Shown piece after piece: positions 8,516 through 16,940 of a stretch of DNA of 64,000 nt; position 1 is the stretch's first letter, and every line of letters begins with the position of its first letter. The position numbers and the translations under genes are program-made. The notes under the pieces are model-generated. The model worked only from the letters and a program-made list of their open reading frames with translations. It did not search any database and was not told where the DNA came from. This stretch comes from JBFFMO01 sp041390025 (GTDB taxonomy: Bacteria > Myxococcota_A > Bradymonadia > Bradymonadales > Bradymonadaceae): the NCBI GenBank assembly GCA_041390025.1, contig JAWKQR010000006.1, positions 169,013 through 233,012 of the forward strand, read 5' to 3'.

Positions 8516-9954
8516 ATCTCCTCCAACAACGAAGCCACAACGCGCTGCAGCTCACCGCCACCCACCGAGCCTTTGAGCAAAAAGTGATTCGCGCCGGCTT
8601 CCAACGCCATCGCTCTGTCCTCGTCGGAGCCTCGTGACGTTAAAATCACGACCGGTATCAGGCTGAGGTCCTCCCGCGCGCGCATCGTCTTGACGAGCTC
8701 AATCCCATTCATAGAGGGCATCTCAATGTCGCTGATCACAAGGTCATACTGTCGACGATTGAGCTTGTAGAGCGCGTCTTCGCCGTCATGCGCAAGCACG
8801 ATCTCGTAGGGACCCTCGCTGAGCACGAATGCGATGCTCGCGGCGATGGTCTCGGTGTCCTCTACGACCAGAATCGCGCGGACTTCGCCCGCCGAAGCCG
8901 GCACATAGGGTGCGTCCACAAGCAATTCGGTCACCCGGGCGATGAGCTCACCACCTCCGATCGACCCTTTCACGATGTAGTCGCTCGCCCCGGCGGCAAG
9001 ACCCCGGGCGCGCTCATTGGGTTGGTCCAACTGCGTCAGCAGCACAACCGGAACGTCGCGCAAGATGTCGTCCTCGCGCATTGCCTTGATCAGCTCAACG
9101 CCGTCCATGCCCGGCATGGAGACGTCACTGACCACCAACGAGTAGGGCCGCTCGTGCAACATGCGCAGCGCCTCCTTCGCGTCCGTGACCACGTCGACCG
9201 GCACATCCAATTCACTGAGCACAAACCCAATGCTCGCTGCAATCGTCTCGACATCATCCACGACCAAGATGCGTTGTTCGAGGGTACGCGTGTGGGGTTG
9301 CTCGTCGCGCTCCACGCGACGTGGTTTCTCGACCGAGGCCGCGAGCGCTTTGAGGTTGTCGACCACATCCTCGATCACGGCATCGGCAGGCTCCTCGGGA
9401 TCTTCGACAACGGACTTCAAGACGGCAAACGCGCGCAACAGAGGTTTCGCCGAGGTCGTCTCGGGGGACTCGGCACGGGCCAACGCGTGGATCAAATCTT
9501 CCATCGCGCCAGACAACAGCGCCACGTCGGCCATGCCCAACATGGCCGCACCACCGCGGATCGCGTGCAGATGCTCGGCGCTTTGACGGACCGCGCTGTC
9601 GGTGTCGTTGGCGTTGAAAATCCCCATCATCGAGATCGACAGGCCCGCGAGCCGTTTTTGTGCCTCGTTGCGAAACGCGCCGACAAAACGCTGCAAACCC
9701 TCAACACCCGAGACCTCGACGGTCGGAGGCTCCCACGCCGAAAATGTGTTCAGGACGGAATCCAACCCATCGAGCAAAATCTTGACGCGGGCGGGCGAGA
9801 TCCCCTGTGCATGTGCATCATCGGCGAGCTGTTGGACGCCGCGAGCGACGAGCGCGAACCCTTCGGAGTCAAACTCGGTGTTCGAATGCCCAGAGATACG
9901 CGCGACGACCCGTTCCACGTCGGCATTTGGGTTGGAATCGGATGAATCGGTCAT
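8512..9954 (-). CDS. Response regulator with degenerate Hpt-like region and two receiver domains
   Basis: 480 residues. The N-terminal helical region holds LHAIRGGAAMLGM (about residue 130), which resembles an Hpt phosphotransfer motif (HxxKG) with Arg for Lys. Two receiver domains follow: ILVVDDVETIAASIGF with acceptor VVSDVSMPGMDG, and ILVVEDTETIAASIAF with acceptor VISDIEMPSMNG. The near-identical first helices suggest an internal duplication. No DNA-binding output is present, so it is a phosphorelay component, probably working with the overlapping CheY-like gene downstream and with cheB. The cognate kinase is outside the window. Confidence 0.85.
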   Translation of the reverse strand: MTDSSDSNPNADVERVVARISGHSNTEFDSEGFALVARGVQQLADDAHAQGISPARVKILLDGLDSVLNTFSAWEPPTVEVSGVEGLQRFVGAFRNEAQKRLAGLSISMMGIFNANDTDSAVRQSAEHLHAIRGGAAMLGMADVALLSGAMEDLIHALARAESPETTSAKPLLRAFAVLKSVVEDPEEPADAVIEDVVDNLKALAASVEKPRRVERDEQPHTRTLEQRILVVDDVETIAASIGFVLSELDVPVDVVTDAKEALRMLHERPYSLVVSDVSMPGMDGVELIKAMREDDILRDVPVVLLTQLDQPNERARGLAAGASDYIVKGSIGGGELIARVTELLVDAPYVPASAGEVRAILVVEDTETIAASIAFVLSEGPYEIVLAHDGEDALYKLNRRQYDLVISDIEMPSMNGIELVKTMRAREDLSLIPVVILTSRGSDEDRAMALEAGANHFLLKGSVGGGELQRVVASLLEEI

Positions 9955-10019
9955 GGGGTCTCGTCCACTGTCGGCCCTTCATCATACGATTGAACGGCGC
10001 ACGCTCGCAACGCGAACAC

Positions 10020-10808
10020 TCAAAGCCCAAACTGGGCCTTCTTTGCCTTGAATTCTTCCTCGCCGGTGTAGGTGGGCGGGTTGTCCATCTTGCTGATCCG
10101 CGATTCCGCGGTCGACGCACGCGACGCCGGATCGGGGTGGGTGGACAGGATCTCGGGGCCGCCCGAACCGCCAAGCTTCTTGAAGAAGTTCGCGAAGCCG
10201 TGCGGGTCATATCCAGCGGCGGCGGCGTAACGAATGCCGTATGCGTCGGCATCACGCTCGTGGTCGCGACTGTACTTCAGCAGGTATCCCTGTGCGGCGA
10301 CACCCGTGACGATCTGGCTGACCTGACCGGGATTGTTCCCAAGGGCCATGTCCATCACCGTCTGCATGCCCATTTGGGTGACCATCTGTTGTGCCACGTG
10401 CCGACGCGTGACATGGGCGGTCTCGTGACCGAGCACGCCCACGACCTCAGCCTCGTTGCTCGCTGCGCGCAGCAGGCCGGTGTAGACGTAGATGGTGCCG
10501 CCCGGAATGGCAAAGGCGTTGACCGTGTCAGGCGCATCGATCACCTTGAACTGCACCGTGATGCCCGCGGGCATGTCGCCCTTGGCGGCCTGGGCGACCT
10601 TTGCGCCCAACGATTGGACGTACGCTTGAAGCTCCGCGTTTGCGTGAATCTTCGCTTCGGATTCGATCTGCGGCTGCATCTGCAACCCGAGCTGCTTCTC
10701 CTGAGCAACGGGCACAAGGACGTCCGCTGCGGCGAGCGATGCGCTCGAGGTTGCGCAGCCCGACAAGGGAGCCGCGAGGGCGAGCATCAAAACGAGGGTG
10801 TATTTCAT
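10020..10808 (-). CDS. M48-family metalloprotease lipoprotein
   Basis: Periplasmic zinc protease of the M48/Oma1-BepA type, probably for envelope protein quality control. MKYTLVLMLALAAPLSGCATS is a lipoprotein signal with lipobox LSGC. The zinc motif HETAH lies in VVGVLGHETAHVTRRHVAQQ, and a later Glu in RDHERDADAYGIRYAAAAGYD fits the third ligand. Start: the ATG at 10808 has a GGA about 8 nt upstream; a second ATG at 10820 adds four residues and is less likely. No TPR extension is present, so it is a short member. Confidence 0.9.
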   Translation of the reverse strand: MKYTLVLMLALAAPLSGCATSSASLAAADVLVPVAQEKQLGLQMQPQIESEAKIHANAELQAYVQSLGAKVAQAAKGDMPAGITVQFKVIDAPDTVNAFAIPGGTIYVYTGLLRAASNEAEVVGVLGHETAHVTRRHVAQQMVTQMGMQTVMDMALGNNPGQVSQIVTGVAAQGYLLKYSRDHERDADAYGIRYAAAAGYDPHGFANFFKKLGGSGGPEILSTHPDPASRASTAESRISKMDNPPTYTGEEEFKAKKAQFGL

Positions 10809-10935
10809 CGTCCGTTCCATTCAAAGAAGTTTCATAAGTCTAACACTTTTGTGTGTTTCAACCCTTCGGCAATTTGATGGCAAGTCGTTGCAATTCAACG
10901 CCTGTGGTCCGGCGGCGTCCGAGCTGGACAGGATC

Positions 10936-10974
10936 TGGGCTTCGCCCATTCGGCAACCAGAGGTTGCCGACCCA
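10936..10974 (-). repeat. Single copy of the two-hairpin intergenic repeat
   Basis: Reverse-oriented copy: TGGGCTTCGCCCA pairs with itself (GAA/TTC loop), followed by GGCAACC-AGA-GGTTGCC. It lies in the 185-bp gap between the CDP-alcohol phosphotransferase and M48 protease genes, downstream of the former. Confidence 0.8.
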
Positions 10975-10993
10975 ACCATGTGGACCGGCACAC

Positions 10994-11902
10994 TCAGGCC
11001 TGCGCCATGGCTTTGGCGCGCACGATGGCGTAGACCACAAGGGGGATACCAAGGCCGGCGAACACGACTTGAATCGCGACCGTTGCCCATGGCCACCACG
11101 GCATCAGGGCCACCGCGGTGTAGATGAAGATCATGTGCGTGCCAAGCCCCATGAATGTCATGATGCGCATCGGCCATTTGAACCGCTTTCGATACAACGC
11201 GATCGATTCCTCGGTGACGTTGTGAGCGATGGCGTCTTCTTTTCGGCCCGAAAACATGCGGCCGTATTTGAGCTGCCCATCGACGTACATCCACATCAGG
11301 AACTTATCCAAAAGACTGCCGGTCTTCTTGATTTCCTCGTACTCCGCAAGCACCTCGGCCATCGTTTCGACGCCGTCGGCCTGCGCGGCGGGTTGCGTAT
11401 GCGCCAGATAGAACGCTTTGACGCGATCGTAGACGGTCGTGCGCATGAAGGTGCTCAACGCCGCCACCAACGTCAGCGCGAAGAACGGAGCCCCGTGACG
11501 CAACCAAATGTCCGCACCCATCAACGCATAAAATGGCCCCAACACAAACGCATCGACCACACCGTCGAGGATTCGCCCCATGCGCGTTCCTCCACCAGTC
11601 GCCCGGGCGAGCTGACCGTCCATGCAATCGAGGATCACGGAGAAGAACAGCAAACCGGCCGCGAGCGGGTAACCGACCATCGGCGTCAGTACGCCAGCCA
11701 ACGCCGTCAGCGCGAGCGCGATACTCGCCATCCAGCCCACAGCGAGGCTCGTCCATGTGATGTGGTCAGGCCGCAACCCAGAGTTGAAAATCAACGCTGT
11801 ACCGACCGCGGCCAAACGCCGGTGCCAGTACATGTCGATCAGTTCTTCAACGTCGGGGGATTTGAAAACCAGGGATTTCCGAACACGCTGGACGAAACTC
11901 AC
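10994..11902 (-). CDS. CDP-alcohol phosphatidyltransferase family membrane protein
   Basis: 302-residue integral membrane enzyme that transfers a CDP-linked group to an alcohol acceptor in lipid synthesis. The full family signature DG-x2-AR-x8-G-x3-D-x3-D is present as DGQLARATGGGTRMGRILDG plus VVD, and about six hydrophobic segments follow the usual order. An N-terminal extension of about 60 residues precedes the catalytic domain. The start is a GTG with GGAG about 9 nt upstream. It is 12 bp downstream of the 94-residue unknown and probably in one operon with it and the TPR gene. The acceptor alcohol cannot be inferred. Confidence 0.85.
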   Translation of the reverse strand: MSFVQRVRKSLVFKSPDVEELIDMYWHRRLAAVGTALIFNSGLRPDHITWTSLAVGWMASIALALTALAGVLTPMVGYPLAAGLLFFSVILDCMDGQLARATGGGTRMGRILDGVVDAFVLGPFYALMGADIWLRHGAPFFALTLVAALSTFMRTTVYDRVKAFYLAHTQPAAQADGVETMAEVLAEYEEIKKTGSLLDKFLMWMYVDGQLKYGRMFSGRKEDAIAHNVTEESIALYRKRFKWPMRIMTFMGLGTHMIFIYTAVALMPWWPWATVAIQVVFAGLGIPLVVYAIVRAKAMAQA

Positions 11903-11914
11903 GAGCCTGCTCCG

Positions 11915-12199
11915 TCAGTCGAGTTCCCAGCCTTCAAAGAATTCGTGCACACGAATCATGAGCTGGACGGGGGAGGTCGAAAGGGCGGACCATGACCCAA
12001 GATGGGCCACCGAAAAGTCACCGTCACGAGGAACGGCTTCAAATCCCTTGCCGTTGACCACAACGACGACGTCGTCTACGGCGCTCAAGTCCACGTTTTT
12101 GTTGCCGCGAAACTCGATCCGGGCGGCGTCCTCTTCGATGATAAACGTGATCTCGAGACCGTCTTCGTTGTGAAGGACTTTCTGGAAAGAATCCGACAT
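11915..12199 (-). CDS. Small protein of unknown function
   Basis: 94 residues, starting MSDSFQKVLHNEDG at the ATG 12197-12199 with GAGG 6 nt upstream. The sequence alternates short beta-like strands (LEITFIIEEDAARIEF, VDDVVVVVNGKGFEAV) and is acidic; no signal peptide or membrane segment. It sits 7 bp after the TPR gene and 12 bp before the CDP-alcohol transferase gene on the same strand. I do not recognise a family. Confidence 0.75.
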   Translation of the reverse strand: MSDSFQKVLHNEDGLEITFIIEEDAARIEFRGNKNVDLSAVDDVVVVVNGKGFEAVPRDGDFSVAHLGSWSALSTSPVQLMIRVHEFFEGWELD

Positions 12200-12206
12200 T
12201 GCTGCC

Positions 12207-13457
12207 TCACCCGCGGGCTTGTGCCTGTTGCGCTTGCTGATTGACCTGCACGACAAGCTGGCGTTTGCCGCCGACCATGCCCGGTGCTTCGGGAAGCTCG
12301 ATCTGAAGCTGACCCACGTTGGGGTGTTCTTTGACGATCTCGGGGATGCGCGCGACGATCTGTCGCAACACATCTTCGTATCCCTTAGGCGCGTTCTTGG
12401 CCTCGCCAAACAGATCGTCGAGCAGCGCACGGATGTCGATGGGTTTGCCCGGATTGATGGGGATGTTTCCAGCGGGGTTCAGGCTGCCGTACACAAATCC
12501 CGGCAGGCGCGCCACGCCCTCGGCCTTCTCGGTCCACTCTTGGGCCTTGTCCGGCTTTCCAAGCTGGTCGTACGCGGTGGCGCGAAGCAGGAAGATGTCG
12601 GGTATGTCGTAGATCGACTCGACCGTCTCTTCGGCTTGTTTCAGCAGATCGATGGCCACGCCAGGTTCGGCGCCCTTGCCAAGCACACATGCGGCGGCCT
12701 GCAAGTATCCCCACGGCAACTCTGGGATCAGTTCGATGGCGAGCTTTGCGTCCTCAAGCCCGGCATCGTAGCTGCCAAGCGCCAACGAAAGCTGGCTTCG
12801 TAGCAATGCGCCCGGTGCGACGTAATCAGCGTCTTCGCCGTCTTCAAGCAGGACTTCCAAGAGCTCCATCGCCGCAGGGCGATTGTTCCCCAACGCGTAG
12901 ATGCGGGCCAGATTAAGCCGTGACTCTTCATCGTGTGGGTTGCTGTCGATCGCAAACTGCAGGTCCTTTTGTGCTTGGTCCACACGGCCAAAGCGCAGGT
13001 GAATCGCCCCGCGAATCGCAAAGGGTTGACCCTCGGTCGAATCCATGGCGATCGCGCGCTCAAGGTCGAGCATTGCGGCGTTGTAGAAACCCAGATGCTC
13101 GTGCACCATCGCGCGCCCCACAACGGCCGAGAACAGCTCAGGATCGGCTTTGACGCCGTCGTTAAAGGCATGCCGCGCGGCGTCGAATTGGTCCGTGTAA
13201 AACAGTGCGTATCCGCGTGCCGCGAGGAACTGAGCACGCTGCTCCATGTCCTCGACCGATTCGGCGTGACTTACTGCCGCGACGACGCCCTCGAAATCCT
13301 CGATCTCGAGCAGCAGTTCCGCGTGTGTAATGACGAGCTCGGGGTCCTTCCCGAACGTCTCGTACGCCGCCGCGACCGCAGCCTGCGCCTTGTCGTACTC
13401 GCCTTCGGCGACCAAATCTTCGATGTTTTCAATGCTGTCTTGGATCGTGTCCGCCAT
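12207..13457 (-). CDS. Tetratricopeptide-repeat protein
   Basis: 416 residues starting MADTIQDSIENIEDLVAEGEYDKAQ. The ATG at 13457 is preferred because AGAGG lies 5 nt upstream; ATG 13472 and the 13496 start would add residues without a good ribosome site. At least eight TPR-like helix pairs run from about residue 10 to 330 (for example AVVGRAMVHEHLGFYNAAMLDLERAIAM), then a short C-terminal region rich in Gln/Ala. No signal peptide, so cytoplasmic scaffold. First gene of the apparent TPR / unknown / CDP-alcohol transferase operon. Confidence 0.85.
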   Translation of the reverse strand: MADTIQDSIENIEDLVAEGEYDKAQAAVAAAYETFGKDPELVITHAELLLEIEDFEGVVAAVSHAESVEDMEQRAQFLAARGYALFYTDQFDAARHAFNDGVKADPELFSAVVGRAMVHEHLGFYNAAMLDLERAIAMDSTEGQPFAIRGAIHLRFGRVDQAQKDLQFAIDSNPHDEESRLNLARIYALGNNRPAAMELLEVLLEDGEDADYVAPGALLRSQLSLALGSYDAGLEDAKLAIELIPELPWGYLQAAACVLGKGAEPGVAIDLLKQAEETVESIYDIPDIFLLRATAYDQLGKPDKAQEWTEKAEGVARLPGFVYGSLNPAGNIPINPGKPIDIRALLDDLFGEAKNAPKGYEDVLRQIVARIPEIVKEHPNVGQLQIELPEAPGMVGGKRQLVVQVNQQAQQAQARG

Positions 13458-13603
13458 GCGAACCTCTGTCATGCTGGAAGGCGCGTAATCTTTCACTTTG
13501 ACCGCCCGCGGTCAAGCCTCGCGGCCATGTTGCGGCTTCAAACAATGTTGCCGCGAAGCGTGGTTCGGGCGACGATAGGCCGTCCATCGCCCCATGATTT
13601 GCC

Positions 13604-15505
13604 GTGGCTCACGTCTATCCAAAAGAAATTCCGGCCGACGTTTCAGCGACAAAGTCAGAACGCGCGTTGTTCGAAGCGCTGCGAGACGGCCTGCCCGACG
13701 ACTATCACGTCTACTTCGCGATGCCCTTCATCACCGCTCAGAATGCGGACCAAGGCGAAGTCGACTTCATCATCCTGCATCCCCAGCGAGGCATGTTGTT
13801 TTTGGAATGCAAGGGCCACGGCGTGGAGCGAGACCACGACGGGACCTGGTATCGCCTCAAGGGAAAACGTCGCGAACCGCTGCGCCAAACGCCGGCCGAA
13901 CAAGCCAAGAAGCAGGTCGAAGCGCTCGTCACCAAATTCCGTGACCCATGCACGCGTTTGTTTGGCGGCGTAAAGGGCCGCTTTCCGATGGCGTACGGCT
14001 GGGCCCTCGCATTTCCCTTCACGCGCTGGACCCCCAACGAAGTCCCGCCAGACGCCGAACCGGAGGTGTTTCTTGATGCGATGGTGCTCACCCACACGCA
14101 AACGATGATCGAGGCCGCGTTCGACTTCTGGACCCGAAAATACGACACCGTGCCGCGCGTGACCCCCGCACAATTTGAGCTGTTTCGAAAGGAAGTGCTG
14201 AGCCCGGAATTCAAGCTGGTGCCAAACCTCGGCGGAGCCCTCGAGATCGAGCGCCAACAAATGATTCGCCTGAGCTCCGAACAGGCCCATCTGGCGAGCA
14301 TGTTCATCGCCAACAAACGCATCATGGTCAGCGGCGGTGCGGGCACCGGCAAGACATTGTTGGCGTTGCATTGCGCGCAGCTGCTCGCCGCCGAGGGCAA
14401 ACGGGTTCTATTGCTGTGTTTCAATCGCGCGCTCGGCGACCACTTGCGGCAAACCACCGAGGCCATCAACCGCGACATCGAGCTGGCACACGCCGAAACC
14501 ATGCAACTGCGAATCGATGACCTTGGCGCTACGACACAAATGGCGCGTCCGGACGACAAAACCACCGTGATTGGGGTCGCGGCCGAGCCGCAAACCGTCG
14601 CTCTGCGCGCGGACGATCTGGACGCCGCCACCACCCTGTTCCGGCGTCCAGACCTCGCGCTCGCCAACCCGTCCGAGCCGCTGCGACCACAGACGCCTGG
14701 GACCATCGAGGCGACCAATTTCCACCGGCTGTGCAGCCGCGCCGCGTGGGCTCTCGACCAGCCGTTTGAAGACCTCGATCGAAACATCACAAGCACAACC
14801 CAGTTCTGGGTCGACCAGGCGCCCGAGGTGCTTTGGCACGCACTCGCCGAACACAAGATCGGCCCGTGGGATGCGATCATCGTCGACGAAGGACAGGACT
14901 TCGCACCCTCGTGGTGGGATATTTTGGAGTGTGGCGTCGAAGAAGGTGGACATCTGGCGATCTTTTACGACGCCTCACAATCGTTGTTCGAACACGGGGG
15001 TCGAATTCCGGTGCTCGGTCCGGTCATGCCGCTGCAACACAATTACCGAAACACACGCGCAATCTCTCAAGTTTTGAAGAAGTTTGTCGACGGGCAGCCC
15101 GAGTCGCATCCAGCCTGTGCAAGCGGCGAAGCGCCGACCATCATCGCGCAAACAACGCCCGAAAAAACGCGGAAGAAACTGGCCGAAATCATCCAAAACA
15201 TGATCGACGTCCACGGCTTGAAGTACCATCAAATCGCGATCTTAACGCCGCGCACTCCCGGAAATTCGGTCCTTGAAGGCACAACAAATTTGTTTGGAAT
15301 TCCGATCGTTCACCATGTTTCCGAACGCGAAAACGGGGTGTTTCACACCACCATTTCGGGCTTCAAAGGGCTGGAATCCGATGTGGTTTTTTTGCTCGAC
15401 ATTGACCCGACCCACGAACGCTGTACGCGGCATGCCCGCTACGTCGGAGCGTCGCGCGCGTGTTTGAGACTGTACGTTTTTGAGAAGGCAAACTGGCTGT
15501 CTTAG
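13604..15505 (+). CDS. NERD nuclease domain fused to superfamily I helicase
   Basis: 633 residues beginning at a GTG (13604). An N-terminal NERD (nuclease-related) domain shows the restriction-like pattern E19, D54 (GEVDFIILHP) and E68-x-K70 (LFLECKG). A UvrD-like superfamily I helicase follows: Walker A VSGGAGTGKTLLALHCAQLL, DEXX box AIIVDEGQDFAPSWW, motif III/IV region with PLQHNYRNTRAI, motif V ISGFKGLESDVVFLLD and motif VI YVGASRAC. Such proteins are DNA-processing enzymes, and relatives occur in some defence islands; here no other defence gene adjoins it, and it is flanked by the two-hairpin repeat. No strong Shine-Dalgarno was seen at the GTG. Confidence 0.9.
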   Translation: MAHVYPKEIPADVSATKSERALFEALRDGLPDDYHVYFAMPFITAQNADQGEVDFIILHPQRGMLFLECKGHGVERDHDGTWYRLKGKRREPLRQTPAEQAKKQVEALVTKFRDPCTRLFGGVKGRFPMAYGWALAFPFTRWTPNEVPPDAEPEVFLDAMVLTHTQTMIEAAFDFWTRKYDTVPRVTPAQFELFRKEVLSPEFKLVPNLGGALEIERQQMIRLSSEQAHLASMFIANKRIMVSGGAGTGKTLLALHCAQLLAAEGKRVLLLCFNRALGDHLRQTTEAINRDIELAHAETMQLRIDDLGATTQMARPDDKTTVIGVAAEPQTVALRADDLDAATTLFRRPDLALANPSEPLRPQTPGTIEATNFHRLCSRAAWALDQPFEDLDRNITSTTQFWVDQAPEVLWHALAEHKIGPWDAIIVDEGQDFAPSWWDILECGVEEGGHLAIFYDASQSLFEHGGRIPVLGPVMPLQHNYRNTRAISQVLKKFVDGQPESHPACASGEAPTIIAQTTPEKTRKKLAEIIQNMIDVHGLKYHQIAILTPRTPGNSVLEGTTNLFGIPIVHHVSERENGVFHTTISGFKGLESDVVFLLDIDPTHERCTRHARYVGASRACLRLYVFEKANWLS

Positions 15506-15543
15506 CCGTCCTTCGATTGTCAGGCGATTGGACGACGCCGGTT

Positions 15544-15650
15544 GTGGGTCGGCAATCTCCGATTGCCGAATGATAAGGCGAAGCCCACCTGATGCCACGT
15601 CGCACGACAGCTTGGGGGTCGGCAATCCCGATTGCCAGGGCGAAGCCCAC
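15544..15650 (+). repeat. Two diverged copies of the two-hairpin repeat
   Basis: Copy 1 reads GGTCGGCAATCTCCGATTGCC followed by a damaged second hairpin; copy 2 reads GGTCGGCAATCCCGATTGCC then GGGCGAAGCCCA. Compared with the main form, C:G at one stem position has become T:A on both sides (GGCAAT...ATTGCC), a compensatory change. They lie between two convergent genes. Confidence 0.75.
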
Positions 15651-15663
15651 GTATCGGCGCGAC

Positions 15664-15990
15664 TTAACTTGGTTCCCCAACAATCGGTACCACCAAGTCG
15701 TAGATCATCTCGACGAGCTCTTCGTCCATAAACCTGTAGTCGTCAGTGATGCCCAGAACGTGAATTTCCCCGTCGAATTCCGAAAAATTTCGACGAAGAA
15801 TTTCGCGATGTTTGTTCTCCATCACGAACACGAAATCCGCCCATTCCAGATCGGCTAAACTCACCCGTCGACGCGCGCTCGAACTTGTGCCGGCCGACCG
15901 TGCCTGAACCCCAGGTTCAGCGCGCCAAACGGCCTCCGCCGTGGGGCTTCGCCATTGGTTTCGGCTGCACACAAACAGCAATTTTGTCAC
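15664..15990 (-). CDS. Small predicted protein tyrosine phosphatase
   Basis: 108 residues from a GTG at 15990 (VTKLLFVCSRNQWRSPTAEAVW). The CSRNQWRSP loop fits the phosphatase signature C-x5-R-S, at the very N-terminus as in low-molecular-weight tyrosine phosphatases; the length fits the short COG4551-like group rather than the 150-residue classical enzymes. Acidic residues in DLEWADFVFVMENKH fit the general-acid and interface region. Its GTGA overlaps the upstream kinase stop by 4 bp, and it is the last of six coupled genes, which suggests it counteracts phosphorylation by the two kinases before it. Confidence 0.85.
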   Translation of the reverse strand: MTKLLFVCSRNQWRSPTAEAVWRAEPGVQARSAGTSSSARRRVSLADLEWADFVFVMENKHREILRRNFSEFDGEIHVLGITDDYRFMDEELVEMIYDLVVPIVGEPS

Positions 15991-16940
15991 GGCACCACGC
16001 CCCACATTTTTGCGATGTCGGGATCGGGTGTGATCACCGGCGCGGTCAATGCGTATTTTTCGCGAATTGACGCGATGTAGTCCCGAATTTCTTGGGCGCT
16101 TTGCGGACGGTCCGCTGGTGACTTTTCGAGCATCCACGCCACCAAATCTGCGACCTCGATCGGCACTTCGACCAGCGTTTCTAAGCGCGGAGGAATCTCG
16201 GTCAGATGCCGAACCGCCGTCAATTGCGGCGTCTTCGCGACAAACGGAGGGCGACCGGCGAGCATCTCGAACCACACTGCGCCCAAGGAGTACAGGTCGA
16301 GCCGATGGTCCAAAGGTGCAAGCTCCAATTCCTCGGGGCTGATGTAGGTCAACGTCCCGCCCACCATGCCGTCGGCGGTCAGGTGTTTGTCGGTGTTTTG
16401 CAGGCGCACGAAACCAAAATCCAGCAACTTTAAACTCAACGCGCCACCAACCACCGCCAACTTCAGGTTGGACGGCTTGATGTCGCGATGAATGACGCCG
16501 GCTTGATGCGCATGCGCCAGGCCCTCCAAGGTCTGGTCCACAATCTCGAGCGTCAGCGAAAGCGGTAGCTTTCCGCGCTCAAAGAGCTGCGCCAAATCTG
16601 CCCCTTCCACAAGCTCCATCACCGTGAAAAGGCTGCCGTGATGCATGTCCCGGCCAAAGTGATACAGGCGCGCCACACGGGGGGATTTGAGTTTGGCTTG
16701 GGTCTCGGCCTCGCGCAGAAAACGCTCGCGCATGGCCGGATCGGCGGTGTTCGACTTCAGCTGCTTGACCGCCACCGTCTTGCCCGACACAACGTCGCGC
16801 GCGCGCCACACGTGGGCCATTCCGCCTTCGCCGATATGCTCTTCGATCAAAAACCGGTCTTCGAGATACTTGCCCTTCACCGTGACCTCATCGTGGGCGG
16901 GCGGTCTACCATATCCGCACACCGTTGGCGATTGGCTCAC
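15987..16940 (-). CDS. Soluble Hanks-type Ser/Thr protein kinase
   Basis: 317 residues, with no membrane segment. Kinase landmarks: Gly-loop IGEGGMAHVW, ATP lysine VAVKQLK, catalytic loop VIHRDIKPSNLKL, metal-binding LDFGFVRL, and the P+1 area GGTLTYISPEE. A short C-terminal tail follows the domain. The start is a GTG overlapping the upstream kinase stop as GTGA. It is encoded between a membrane kinase and a tyrosine phosphatase, all with 4-bp overlaps. Confidence 0.93.
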   Translation of the reverse strand: MSQSPTVCGYGRPPAHDEVTVKGKYLEDRFLIEEHIGEGGMAHVWRARDVVSGKTVAVKQLKSNTADPAMRERFLREAETQAKLKSPRVARLYHFGRDMHHGSLFTVMELVEGADLAQLFERGKLPLSLTLEIVDQTLEGLAHAHQAGVIHRDIKPSNLKLAVVGGALSLKLLDFGFVRLQNTDKHLTADGMVGGTLTYISPEELELAPLDHRLDLYSLGAVWFEMLAGRPPFVAKTPQLTAVRHLTEIPPRLETLVEVPIEVADLVAWMLEKSPADRPQSAQEIRDYIASIREKYALTAPVITPDPDIAKMWGVVP

